A stretch of DNA of 64,000 nt from Patagioenas fasciata (taxonomy: Eukaryota > Chordata > Aves > Columbiformes > Columbidae): positions 10,466,501 to 10,530,500 of the forward strand of contig NC_092540.1 in NCBI RefSeq assembly GCF_037038585.1. Direction: 5' to 3'. How positions within the stretch are numbered: the stretch's first letter is position 1; every line of letters begins with the position of its first letter. The translations under genes and the position numbers were made by a program. Below, piece after piece: positions 1 through 10,469 of this stretch. Below the pieces are notes generated by a model, which ran no database searches, was not told the origin of the DNA, and saw only the letters and a program-made list of their open reading frames with translations.

Positions 1-1290
1 TTCCCAAGACTTGGCAAAAATGATGGATAGCGGTCCAGCAATGACTTCAGCCAGCTCCCTCAGCACCCGCGGGTGCATCCCATCTGGGCCCATGGATTTA
101 TGGATGTCCAGACTACTTTATTGTTCCCTAACCCAGTCCTCATCGACTAAAGCAAACTCCTCCATTGACCTGGCTTCATCCGGGGTCTCAGGGGTACAGG
201 GCTCCCCAGGACAGCCTCCAGCGGAGCAGACAGAGACAAAGGCGGCATTCAGCAATTCTGCCTTCTCTGTGTCTTCTGCCACCAGGGCACCCACCTCATT
301 CATCAGTGGGCCTACATTGCCTCTGGTATTAGTTTTATCTGCTGTGTATTTGAAAAAGTTCTTCTTGCTGTCCTTGACCCCTCTCGCCAGCTGTAATTCT
401 AAGGAGGCCTTGGCTACCCTAGCTGCCTTCCTGCATCCTCTAACAGCAGCCTTATATTCCTCCCAAGTGGCCAGCCCCTGCTTCCATGACCTGTAAACTT
501 GCCTCTTCTGCTTGAGCATACCCAACAGATCCCTATTCAACCACGCAGGCCTCCTGGCTCCCTTCCTCGACTTCCTGCGTGTGGGGATGCTCTGATCCTG
601 AGCACGGAAGAAGCAATCTCTGAATGCAATCCAGCTCTCTTGGGCCCCTTTTCCTTCAAGCAGTCTTGCCCATGGGATTTCCCCCAGCAGTTGCTTGAAA
701 AGGCCGAAATTAGCCCTGCCAAAGTCCAGGGTTGCAATTCTACTTGCTATTCTGTTCCTGCCACACGAGATGCTGAACTCCACCATCTCGTGGTCACTGC
801 AACCCAGGCAGCCCTCGACCTTTACTGCTTCGACCAGACCCTCTTTGTTAGTGAGGATGAGATCCAGCAGTGCACCTCTCCTGGTCGGCTCCTCCACCAT
901 CTGCATGAGGAAGTTATCATCAATGCGCTGGAGGAACCTCCTGGGCTGTGCTGGCTGGCTGAATGGTCCTTCCAGCAAACATCAGGGGAGTTAAAATCAC
1001 CCACAACAACCAGGGCCTGTGACTGTGAGGCCACTCTCAGCTGCGCATAGAAGGCCTCATCAACTTCCTCAGCCTGATCTGGTGGCCTGTAATAGACACC
1101 TACAATATCACCCCTGCCAGCCTGTCCCTTGATCCTGACCCATACACTCTCGACTCGTTCCTCATCCGCTCCTGGGCAGAATTTAGTACATTGCAGTTGC
1201 TCTCTCACATAGAGAGCAGCTCCACCACCACTCCTGGCTGACCTGTGTTTCCTGCTGGCAGAATGTCTCACAGCCCCACTGAGGAGGGCA
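1..1290 (-). mobile_element. CR1 non-LTR retrotransposon ORF2 fragment (endonuclease to start of reverse transcriptase)
   Basis: Read on the - strand, this is the pol-like ORF of a CR1 LINE. The endonuclease part comes first, with LYVREQLQ at about 1190-1215 and VVVGDFNSPDVCW at 974-1012. The end of the endonuclease domain follows (RRGALLDLILTNKEGLV, then LGCSDHEMVEF), then the linker, then the start of the reverse transcriptase ([20 protein letters not shown]) near 20-90. The element continues off the left edge. It is dead: the frame shifts between about 920 and 985, just after the GDFNSPDVCW motif, and an in-frame TAA lies at 118-120. The 5' boundary (high coordinate) is uncertain; clear similarity stops near 1250-1290. 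The open 286-codon stretch suggests moderate age. Confidence 0.88.
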
Positions 1291-3424
1291 GGGGGTGGGA
1301 GATGGGAGCGCGTTTCAGTTTCCAGATCCCAGGACAGAGCCCAAACCATCCTGCCCTTGAACTCTGGCATCCCACTTCCTGAGATGCAAAGCTGGTGGGC
1401 CTTCTGTGGACAATCATGTTAAAAGGCATCCTTCAAGTGTTTGTGTATTTGTCTAGGAATGTCAGTTTTTAAAGAAAAATGAAAGTTTACCAGGCTAATA
1501 TTTAAATATCTGTAAAATAGCACTCTGCATCAGTGGTAGTCCCTCTGGCAATGATACCTAAATAGGTATTTGCACTATAAGGCTTCGTACCTCATCCACA
1601 AGCACACATCTACGTGGATCAGATGCAGGGTGGTCTGGCAAACGTCACCTTTGTGTCCCCAGGCGCACGGACACTGCTCATGTGCCTCTGCAGAGAGTGG
1701 CAGGAGCTGGATCCCCTTCTCGGGACAGACTCCTTCCAGGAGAGACACAGACACAGGGGGAACTCATCAGGGCTTTACGGCATTTCACTCGGCATCAGTT
1801 TTGACACATTGGGTGCTGTCCTGTGACTGCCCTTTCTGCACAAATGGTCATAAAGAGACAACCATTTAGTAAGACATGGCCATAAAGGGGCTGTTATGGA
1901 CTAGACAGCTCACCATGAACTCTGGAGAGAGCGAGGAAGTTCATAATAAGCACCAGGAAGAACCAAGAAGCTCAAGGCCTCTTCTGAAGAGCGGGAGGCC
2001 CTGAGCAGCCGTGCTTGGCCATGTGTAGGTGTGGGAGAGGGTCAGGGCCTGTCAGGGAGAAGCAGTGAGATGGCCGATGGCTTCAGTGAACCCTTCCAGC
2101 CATGTCTGAGCCCAGAAATGGAAAGCAGTTGATGTCTGCAGGTGGAGGAGGAACAGGAGGAAGATTTTCCTGGGAATGTGGAAGGAAGAAAGGCCTCTCT
2201 TGGGCTGATCATGTATGGCAGTGCCATTTGCATGCTGTGGGCATGGCTGTGCTGGGAGGTGGGGAATGGCTGCTGCTGGGGTGTTTGTGCTCAGCCATGG
2301 CCCATGAGCTGACCCTGCCCTGCTCCTCTCTCACACTGCCCACACTGGATGGGCCTCAGGAATCATCCATGAGCCTGGTGGATCCATGAACCTCCTGGAG
2401 TGATGGGTATGGATCCAAATAGAGGATTCAAGCAAGTGTGGGACTGGGACATTGAGGTGATTGGTGACCATTGCCAGGTGTATGAAAGAAGCTGGGTGAG
2501 TTGTGAGGAACTCACAGGCATTTGCAGCTCCACAGAAAACCAGAGCCTTGCAGTTAAAACAACAGCACAGAAAACCCACCCCAAAACACAAAACACTCAC
2601 AGTGACCACAGGAAAAGCCTTGGAAAACACTGGAGAAAAATCTACCAGGTCCCAGGGGTCAGGGCTCAGCCATTCTGGAGATGAACAAGCATCAGGGGCT
2701 GACATGGCATCAGAGCCACCTCCACACGGCCCTCACCACCTGTAACCAGTGTCTCCAAGTCTTTCCTTCACCGGTCTCCAGGGACAGGGACCTGCACTGG
2801 TTGTTTCCTTCACAGCTGTGTCACTGATGGCCCTTTGTGGGGTCCCAAACACCCTCAGAAACTTGGGGTTTGCTTCTGCCTTTCACTTCATGAGAGGTTT
2901 GTTCGTTGTTTCAGCATCTGCAGTTCAGGATCATGGCAGCAGAGGGCTCATGAACATCTGAAATGCTCTTACAAGGCAAGGCTCTGTGCAGCATTTTCCT
3001 ATAGGCTTCAAGTCTTGTGTGCATGATTAGGGGGATTTCAGGAACAGCCAAGCAGAGAGCATTTCCACAAGAAACAGCAATAAAGCCAAATTTCTTCTGT
3101 TTCCTTCCCTGCTCTCCCTTCCCTCCCTTTCCAGAACAGGTGGCATCGACAGCCTCCTGTTCATATTGATGTGGAGCGTCTCAGGATAAGACTGAATGTA
3201 TTGGAAACGTGGGTGCCTAAATCACCATGTGAGTGAGGAGATAGGCCAGGACACCTCAAGAGGAATCACACAACTCTGGACCAATACATGGAAGTTCTTG
3301 GGAATCTCAGGTGCCACAGCACAGTGATACTTGTGTTCAGGGAGCTGGTCAAGTGACCCATCTCCTGTTCTGTAATGGTGTCTGAGTTTGCTCAGGTCAC
3401 CCCTGACTTGAGCCCCATCCACTG
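1291..3424. other. Intergenic DNA without recognised genes
   Basis: Only short open frames occur here, none with a family signature. A 70-codon + strand frame at 1614-1826 shows no domain I recognise. Base composition is ordinary and no obvious tandem repeat is seen. Old, unrecognised repeat sequence is possible. Confidence 0.5.
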
Positions 3425-4415
3425 CTGGATGTTCTCCAGAATCCTGCCTTCAGGTACAAAGTCCCAGGAGACCTTGGTGGTGAAGATGGAGGCAAAGAAG
3501 CCATGAAGTACCCCAGTCCTGTCTGATTCTACTCTTAGGAAGTTCAGCGGCAGTTCCACATTCACCCTGTCTGTTCTTTTACTGGAAATGAAGCAGTGTC
3601 AGCTCATCTTGCTGCCCTCAGCCTCCCCTTCTTGGGATCAAGTCCGAGGCAGCTTTGTCATCATCCCCACATCCATGGAAAATATTTCTAAATTCCTCCT
3701 CTGCAGCTTCCCCTGCTTCCACCTCCTGTGTGCTGCCTTTTTGTCCTGGAGCTCCATCAGTTCAGATGAGCAGCCTCACGAGATAAATGCTTCTTTTCAT
3801 GGGTTCTCAAAGAAATCATTCTTGTGCTTGGAGCAGCCTGTCCTGTAAGGCTGCTCTGGTTTCCTGAGCTTCTTCACCTTTCAGGCCTGCTTCCACGTAA
3901 CCACCTCATCTGCCATCCCCCAGTACGTCAAAGCCTTCTCTGCAGCCCACCAGCCTGTGCTCTGCTGCTGGCCTTCACCCTCCCCTCTGGTGCCTGGGAC
4001 CCCAGTGTTTCCTGGTCACAACAGCCAAGGTGGACACTGACGTTCACATCCCTCACCAGCTCTTCCTTCTTGATCAGGAATAGATCCAGGTGAACATCAC
4101 CCCTATTGGCCCACCAGGCAGACATGTTAAGAAGTCGGCCCAAGATCACCTCCTGGCCAGTGAGTGTCAGGGTCATTACAGTTCTCCATAGGAACCTGCT
4201 CATTGACTGGAGACATCCTAAGGTTGCTGACAGAAGATGTTTTCCATTTCTTCTCCACGGTCAAGTAATTTGTAACATCCAACTGGATGTACACGGCTAA
4301 GTCTTGGAACTGGGAGTGAGAGTGGCTGGGCACCTCACCTCACTGACTCCTGAGTCACCCATGTCAGGAAGACGTTGTCAATGAGCTCCAAAACCCTCCT
4401 TGTCCCCAGCCAGGA
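3425..4415 (-). mobile_element. Second, highly decayed CR1 retrotransposon copy
   Basis: On the - strand around 4040-4090 the conceptual translation FLIKKEELVRDVNVSVHLGC mirrors the LTNKEGLV...LGCSDHEMVEF block of the CR1 at 1-1290. Near 4357-4413 the DNA resembles the stretch at about 898-950 of the first copy (the caggaag-ttgtcaatg-ctccaaaacctcct type block). At 3480-3520 the gaagatggaggcaaagaag string common in CR1 copies occurs. Many stops and indels break the frame. It lies in the same orientation as the first copy but has diverged far more. Confidence 0.65.
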
Positions 4416-6260
4416 ACCTGGGAGCTGTGGGACCATAGTCCTGCCCTTGGCCTTGCACAGCCCCACATCACACTGTCCAGGAAGGGCCCTGGGCAACGTG
4501 GGAGGGACAGGATCTGCCTTCCCAGGGCTGGGGGTCAGGGTTTGGCCCTTTGGTTAATGAAACACATCCAGGTTTACTCAGCATCAGAGCCACCTTTCAC
4601 TTCATTACCCTTTGTTCTGCTTCAAGTTTTCTGTCCCAGCTGCCCTGGGGATGGTTTCTCAGCTGTGTCCCTCAGTGGGATTCTTTAACATTACAGGAAA
4701 CTTTGAAGTTTAGATCTGAGTTTGACTTCTTCAACTTGCCCTCAGGGTCTGAGGTTCATGGACTCAGCACCAAAGCCACCAGAGGGGTCATTAAAGCGCC
4801 TTGGGCTGCTCCTGTGCTGCTGAGCTGGGCTGGGCTCCTGGGACAGAGGGAGCTCCTGGCAAGCGGCAGCGCTGCAGAGAGACAGCTCTGCCCAGGAGCA
4901 GCTCCTCTGCACACGCAGCAGGGCTGGGGGCTCTGCCTGCAGATCTCAGGGAGACGAGCAAGGCAGAGAGAGATTAAAGGTGGTCAGGATTGGGAGGATG
5001 ACTGAGAGCTCACTGGAGGAGAAACCTTTGCAGCCCTTGCCATGGTAAGTCTCTGGGTGCAGGGCAATGCAGCTGTAGCTCCTGGAGGCATCTCCTAAAA
5101 CTGGCACAGGCACAGCTGGTGGGATCTGTAAGGTGGGGGATCTTGCACCTCAATGTTGAACAGCTGTGAAGCCGGGTGAGCCCCCAGGGGTGCCCAGGGC
5201 TGTCCTGCAGAGCAGGGTCCCTGCTCCCCAGGTCTGTGCCAGGGCAGGGACTCTGCCGCCTGCCAGGGTCAGCGCTCAGCCTGCCGGGGAGATCCCATGG
5301 CAGCAGCTGTGGGGGGAAGGAGCGACCCCCGGCAGGGCAGGCAGGGAGCTTGTGGGGTTGGAGGGTGCTGTGTGGGTCAGGGCTGCTCAGAGCTCCAGAT
5401 CAACCCCACGGACATGGCAGAGGGTCCTTCTGAACAACGACATCAAGACAGGAACAGCTGCAAGGGAAGGAGTCTGTGCTTTCAGTTTTCCACTCTTGGT
5501 TGTCTGGGTGTGCAGTGGGAGATGGGGATTTATTTCTCTCTTTGGAGAAGACACTGAGACCCCAGTTCTCGTTAGGACTTGTCTGAGCTGCTCCTGAGCC
5601 CCTGCACACGCAGAGCTGCCCCTGGGCAGTGCCAGGAGGTGTGAGCAGGACAGAGCTGAGCACACAGCGGGTGGGACGGGGTCTGTGACACGGACAGGGA
5701 GCAGACCCAGGGACAGAGACACAGCTGCAGGAGCACAGACATGGGCAGGAAGAGTTAACTGCTACCAGAAATGCTGGGGACAGGATTTAGGAACCTCTCT
5801 CACATCCCCTGCAGTGCAGACACATTTCCCAGTGCAACCCCTGGTCTCCTCTCCTCTCCATCAGAGCCTCTGCCCCGAAGCCATGGGGTCCAGGTCCTGA
5901 GTCTCCACCTCAGCAGCTGGACCTCCAGGGGAAGGGTTCCTGGAACGTGAAACACAAAAAAGGTGCTAAAAGTACTTGCTCTACAGTGTCATTTCATGAG
6001 TGGCAGCAGCACAGCCGGGTAAGGAGAAGGTTCCACAGCATGCCCGTCTGCCTTTCTGTCCTTGCTTTATTTCTCAGAAGCACTGCAGTGTTCTTCCCTG
6101 TTTCTCCACCTGTTCCTGGAGCTCTTGCTCTCTGGGGTTGGGGTGGGACATGCAGCTGAAATATTCCCATGGTATGCATGGTCTTAGGAGCAAAGCACCG
6201 TGACTCAGCCTAAGTAGATCTGCCGCTTATTCTTTTGTACTGCCAGCAGATTGTGGAAGT
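4416..6260. other. Intergenic DNA, moderately GC-rich, no recognised gene
   Basis: Open frames of 60-150 codons occur on both strands but lack recognisable domains or coding-like conservation. The 4800-5900 part is G/C-rich and looks like low-copy repeat or old LTR-type DNA, but I cannot name a family. Confidence 0.4.
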
Positions 6261-6340
6261 AGAGTATAAAACCCATCCTTATGGAGAGATCTGTGCATTT
6301 TAGGCTTAGTCTAAGTAAGTGGGACCGGCGGGCAAGGACT

Positions 6341-6415
6341 GAACCGGACCGGACCGCACCGGACCGGCGGGAAAGGCCTGAACTGAACCGAACCGAACCG
6401 AACCGGACCGGACCG
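6341..6415. repeat. Imperfect pentanucleotide repeat (CCGAA/CCGGA)n
   Basis: Runs of accgg and accga pentamers (gaaccggaccggaccg, gaaccgaaccgaaccg) interrupted by short non-repeat bases. The repeat sits just downstream of the TATA-like box. Confidence 0.75.
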
Positions 6416-6804
6416 CTGCGGGACAGTGTACGCGACTCTACGAGTCGAGCTTTTCGACCCTCGCGATCCGTGCACACGCTCGGCGAGTCCGTGTCTGGAG
6501 TTTCGGGGCTCGCGCGTGGCGTGGGGATGCGGGTTTCGTGGCGGTGGTTTTTTTTTTTTTTTGGTGGGGGTTTATTTCGGCAGGGGCGGCGGGGTCGTGG
6601 TGGTGTCGTCGTGCCCCCCACCCGCACCTGCCGCCGCCGCCGCCGTATAATTTCACTTCGTGTTCCGGCTCAGACTGCACGGCGAGCACAAACACCCCCC
6701 CCCGCCCGCACCCCAAAGCGCGGTCTCTCCCGCCCTCGCCTTGCCCCCCGCCCCCTCCGGCCCACCCGCGGGAAGGGCCGGAGGGGGTCGGCAACTGCGC
6801 GCGC

Positions 6805-6816
6805 CGCGCATGCGCG
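6805..6816. promoter_or_regulatory. NRF1-type binding palindrome
   Basis: CGCGCATGCGCG matches the NRF1 consensus at every position. The site is typical of CpG-island promoters. Binding is inferred, not shown. Confidence 0.55.
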
Positions 6817-7212
6817 CTCTCCCCGCCGCCCGGCAACCGGCCCCCTGCCCCCCGCCAGGTGCCCAACGGTCAGTCGCTCGGAGTCAAGCCCGTCGGGCGG
6901 GCGGTCGCGGGGAGGCCAGCGCGGGAGCGTCTTGCCGATCGGCCGAGGAACCCCGCGCGCGGGTAGGCAGGGAGGCAGGCGGGCCGGGACGGGGAGACGG
7001 GGACGGGGACGCGGTGTCTCTATGCCTCCCCGGGGGGAGGCAAAGCCGCTGGCGGGGTCGGTTTCTTCTTCAGCCCGCGGCCGGGGCGGGCAGCGGGCCG
7101 AGGGACCGAGCGAGCGAGCCACCGAGGAAGAAGCGCGGGAGGCGGCAGCACGGGCAGGTGAGGGGGTTAGGCCTCCGACAGCGGGGCTGAGAAACCGCGG
7201 GACGCCCGCGTG

Positions 7213-7460
7213 CCCCCCCCCCCCCCGCGCCGTCCACCCCCCCCCCGCCGTCCACCCCCCCCCCGCCGTCCACCCCCCCCCCGCCGTCCACCCCCCCCCG
7301 CCGTCCACCCCCCCCCCCCGCCGTCCACCCCCCCCCCCCGCCGTCCACCCCCCCCCCCGCCGTCCACCCCCCCCCCGCCGTCCACCCCCCCCCCGCCGTC
7401 CACCCCCCCCCCCGCCGTCCACCCCCCCCCCGCCGTCCACCCCCCCCCGCCGTCCACCCC
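7213..7460. repeat. C-rich minisatellite, about 13 copies of a CCGTCCAC(C)n unit
   Basis: Thirteen copies of GTCCAC are separated by C-runs and a GCC, giving a unit of roughly 17-21 bp with a variable C-tract. The - strand is correspondingly G-rich and could form G-quadruplex structures. It lies in the CpG island, about 55 bp downstream of the candidate splice donor. Exact length is likely to be polymorphic or mis-assembled. Confidence 0.9.
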
Positions 7461-7689
7461 GGGCACGGAGCCGGCAGGGACGCCCCGGCTTCCCGGGGGG
7501 GAGGCGAACTCGCTGGCGAAAGGCCGGGGCGGGGGGTGGGGAGGAACTCTGGGCGGGGATGGGCGGCCGGGCTCGCTGCGGCGGACTGGGGCGGGCAGGC
7601 GGTGGTTGGGGCCGGGGAAGGCCGCCGCCTGTGCTCTCATTGCCCCTCCTGGTACAGTGTTATTTGGAGCACAGAGTTTAGGGGATGGA

Positions 7690-8930
7690 CAGTGAGCAAT
7701 GAACGGTTATAGAGTTGCAAAGAAAAATGACCCTATCTAAAGGACAGTCTCTCCCAGGATGTGAGTCTCTGCAGTGCAACCCTTTGCTGATTGCAAGGCA
7801 GAGAGCAGATGATTCAGTAAGTGGGGTTTATGGATCACAAATAGACATTAGTAGAAAAGATGCCCTGGGAAGGTTCAACATATATGGAGGTACAAATGCC
7901 TGGGTAGAATGGATCAAATATATGGTGCAAAGCCTAAACGAGCAATTGCTATGCCTGTGCGGCAGGAAGGCCTGTGGCCCAAGTGGTACCCTTCCCTCTG
8001 GGGTGGAGCGAAGATTGACAGGGGATGGAGTGCGTCTTAGCCTTATGCCAAGACTCTACGGCATGGAGAAATAAGTCGTGTCGTACTCTCTCCCTACTGT
8101 TTCCAGCTTTGCAGGGAAAAATATCAAAATTCCCCTGGCATTTTCAGGAATAATTGAAAATCATACTGCCTGTCTCTCACGACGCGGCAGGAATGATACC
8201 AAGTTCCTAGGAACATGAGTAGGTGTGCAGAGACACGGGAAGTTGGTCCTCATATGTCCTCAAATGCTTCTTGAGTGGATCTTTGGTGGTACTGTGGGAA
8301 GATGACACTTCGTTCCATTTTATCCCCCACTGGGAAGGTACCTGTGACGTCGTACAATTGGAAATTCCTTTTACCCTGGCATTTGAACCCTGTGATCCAT
8401 CAGGGCAACAGAAAAAGGAGTTGAGGGCTTTCCTCTGATGACAGAGTTTATTTCAATTAGATTGGGGTCCCCAGAGGAGTCCCCAAGGAACACAAAGCAA
8501 GAAGTCAAGGTAGCTGCGGGTTCTGAGTCCTTTTTGTTTTGGTAGGTAACTACAAACAAGAATGTAGACGGGATAAATAACATTTATTTATAAGTTATAC
8601 TAGACAAGCAGTTAAATGAATCACCAAGCAATTAGATGCTACTAGTAGAATGGCATGGGAAAATAACATGGTCCCAGATAGGATGTTGGCAGAAAAAGGT
8701 GATATATGTCTAACCACAGCTTCAGCAGAAGAATTGGCTGAGAATTCAGGTGTAGATAGTCCACTCATGGGATTGTTAGAATCTTGGTTTGGAATATTGA
8801 GAGAAATTACTTCTTTAATCGAAGTAACAGAAGCACTGATTTCTATAGCGTGCTACATCATTCCGTGTCTGCAAGGACTTGTTCAACACCTTATTGGACA
8901 GCTCTATCAAAGCAAGTGCCTTTAGGGCCA
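7690..8930 (+). mobile_element. Endogenous retrovirus env-like remnant
   Basis: Open segments at 7715-8074 and 8650-8925, separated by stop-rich sequence, resemble a retroviral envelope gene. The first has a surface-unit-like stretch with clustered cysteines (LCLCGRKACG). The second has a transmembrane-subunit-like end: a hydrophobic segment with IACYIIPCLQGLVQHL, followed by a short polar tail. The middle carries several stops and is shortened relative to a full envelope, so no functional protein is possible. The class resembles gamma-like avian retroviruses, but this assignment is from pattern only. Confidence 0.55.
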
Positions 8931-9049
8931 CTGCCATGCTCGGATAAAATGATCGTGCTAAAAGAAGGGGGGTGGTGCTGGCAGTGTGGGACAACAGCCT
9001 GCGTGCTTCAGGGTGGGGGCAGCGGCTGGTTCTGTAGTTAACAAAACAA

Positions 9050-9180
9050 GAAAAAGGCCCCTCCCGTCATGGGGTTGAAGTTTCTTCTGTCCAGGTTTTC
9101 ATTAGTGTTGCCCCCATATCTACCAAAAATTCTACTTGTTTGTTCTTTTGGGTTTCTTCTTCCCAATGCGGGAAGCACCA
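9050..9180 (-). mobile_element. Retroviral protease-like fragment
   Basis: On the - strand, KQVEFLVDMGAT is read around 9105-9140. It matches the pattern around the aspartic protease active site, with DMGA at 9109-9120 where DTGA is expected. Only the N-terminal part is present, and the catalytic motif is altered. It lies downstream, in its own reading direction, of the integrase fragment, which is not the normal pol order. Confidence 0.5.
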
Positions 9181-9349
9181 CCCAGGCTGGTCCCCCAGAA
9201 GGACCAAAATGTGACTGTGAAAAACAGAGTTTTCCAGGTTGCGCCCGGGTTACCCTCCGTGGTGTTTCGCAGGCTTTCTTCACTCTAGAATGGCGAATCC
9301 AGGCATTCTGTTCTCTGATATTGGTAGCAGTCAGGGGGTCTTGAAATGG

Positions 9350-9700
9350 ACCTTCCTATTATGGTTTCAAAGTTTTCTGCAAAAGACTTCACATACTCGT
9401 CAGTAAAATGTGGCCCTCAATCAGAGGATCTAACAGCTGGGCCTCCAAGCCTTGGTATTATTTTGTGTATCAGTGTTGTAGTCACCTCCTAAGCTTTTGC
9501 TGTCCTGGTAGGGAACGCTTCTGGCCAACCTGAAAAAACATCAGTTAATACCAACAAATATCGGTACCCCCCTTTTCCTGGGAGTTCTGAACAATCAGTT
9601 TGCCATTGTGGTCCAGGCCCATTCCCTTTCCCCATTTGACCCATTTCTAGCTTGGGCATATTTTTGGGATTAGTCTGGAGGCAAAGATCACACCGCTGTC
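9350..9700 (-). mobile_element. Retroviral integrase-like fragment, disrupted
   Basis: Read on the - strand, a CxxC pair of a zinc-finger end (9681-9692) is followed by the integrase core. The first catalytic-type Asp is in WQTD (9594-9596), followed by GYRYLLVLTDVFSGWPEAF. The second Asp is at 9420-9422, followed by GPHFT. Stops interrupt it at 9489-9491 and 9417-9419, the latter directly after the second Asp. It is clearly a pol remnant from an endogenous retrovirus in the orientation opposite to the env-like piece at 7690-8930. Confidence 0.72.
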
Positions 9701-9879
9701 ACCTCTTCCACAGTGACAGACAAATCTCTAGCTCCTGTCTCCCTAATCAAATGTTTGCGTAGTGGTTCTAGTCCCCAAGGCCCCTTCTTCTGCTCTTCCC
9801 TTCCTAAAGGCCAAACCAGGTGGGAGAAAGCCCCACTGTGTTTGCTTTTTCAGGAGAAAAATAAGTGCTAAAAAGCCAC

Positions 9880-10133
9880 TTTGGGGGTGCCCAGGTGGAT
9901 CCAGTGGTATCCAGACCCCCCCCAGAGGGAGCATCCCCCAGCACCCCCAAGTCCTTCGCAGGGCTGCTCTCAGGCCCTCCATCCCCAGCTTGTGTTGATA
10001 CCCGTGGTTCCCCGGGGCAGCTGCGTCTCCCAGGCGAGCTGGGTCCCGCCCCGGCCCGCCCCCGGCTCCTCGCAGTGCCCCTTCCCCCGGGCAACGCGGC
10101 TCTTCCCCGCCAACACCCGCCGGTGCCGGCCGG
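9880..10133 (+). promoter_or_regulatory. GC-rich 5' flank / probable 5' UTR and promoter of the dynein gene
   Basis: GC content climbs from about 9900 into the first coding exon, making a CpG island that straddles the start codon. No TATA box is seen near the ATG. GGGCAAC at 10089-10095 resembles one half of an RFX-type X-box (RGYAAC), a site common in promoters of ciliary genes, but the matching left half is poor. The transcription start cannot be placed from sequence. Confidence 0.45.
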
Positions 10134-10469
10134 ATGGAGCAGGCGGTGGAGCCGGTGCCCGGCGCCGAGCGGCTGTGCCGGTGCGCGGCGCGGGGGCTGG
10201 GGGTGCCGGCGGAGCGCTGGGAGCGCTGGGCAGGCGGGGAGGCGGCGGGGCCGCTGCTGCGGAGCTTCCTGGCGGGGCCGGCGGGGCCGGCGCTGCTGCT
10301 CTGGCGGGGCCCGGCCGGGGAGCTGGAGCTGGGGCCGCCCCCGCCGCCCCCCGCCGCCCGCCGCAAGGGGCTGTTCTTCCTGCGGGCCCCCGGCGCCGGC
10401 CCCGGGGAGCTGCTCTGCGGGGACCTGCCCGCCGATGCCCTGCGGCACTTTGCCGCCCTCGTGGAGGAG
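10134..10469 (+). CDS. DNAH9: DNAH9 exon 1 (codons 1-112)
   Basis: The start is the ATG at 10134 ([15 protein letters not shown]), the first in-frame ATG of the GC-rich exon. The exon is extremely GC-rich, with a Pro-run ([10 protein letters not shown]), and ends HFAALVEE before [15 protein letters not shown] and LLCGDLP match the family N-terminus. Intron 1 (10470-13116) holds two CR1 copies and otherwise nothing recognised. Confidence 0.82.

Larger units (their letters stand above)
6261..7660. promoter_or_regulatory. CpG island / candidate promoter with TATA-like box, NRF1 palindrome and splice donor
   Basis: GC and CpG content rise sharply from about 6320. TATAAAA lies at 6265-6271. A perfect match to the NRF1 consensus (YGCGCAYGCGCR) is CGCGCATGCGCG at 6805-6816. 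A consensus + strand 5' splice site, GCAG|GTGAGG, has its GT at 7158-7159. Together these look like a CpG-island promoter with a possible non-coding first exon ending at 7157. Which transcript it would serve is unknown: an upstream DNAH9 leader exon, a divergent - strand gene or a retrovirus-linked transcript are all possible. The very long open frames here (up to 466 codons) come from low-stop GC composition, not from a gene. Confidence 0.45.

Noticed and set aside
6281-7681. Open reading frame of 466 codons on +, and others of 256 and 176 codons in the same stretch
   Set aside because: Pro/Arg- or Gly-rich low-complexity translations in several frames of a GC-rich island that includes a minisatellite. 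No domain, and stops are rare simply because of base composition.
10089-10095. Complete RFX X-box in the DNAH9 promoter
   Set aside because: Only the right half (GGCAAC) is good. No matching left half sits at the required 0-3 nt spacing, so I list it only as a half-site.
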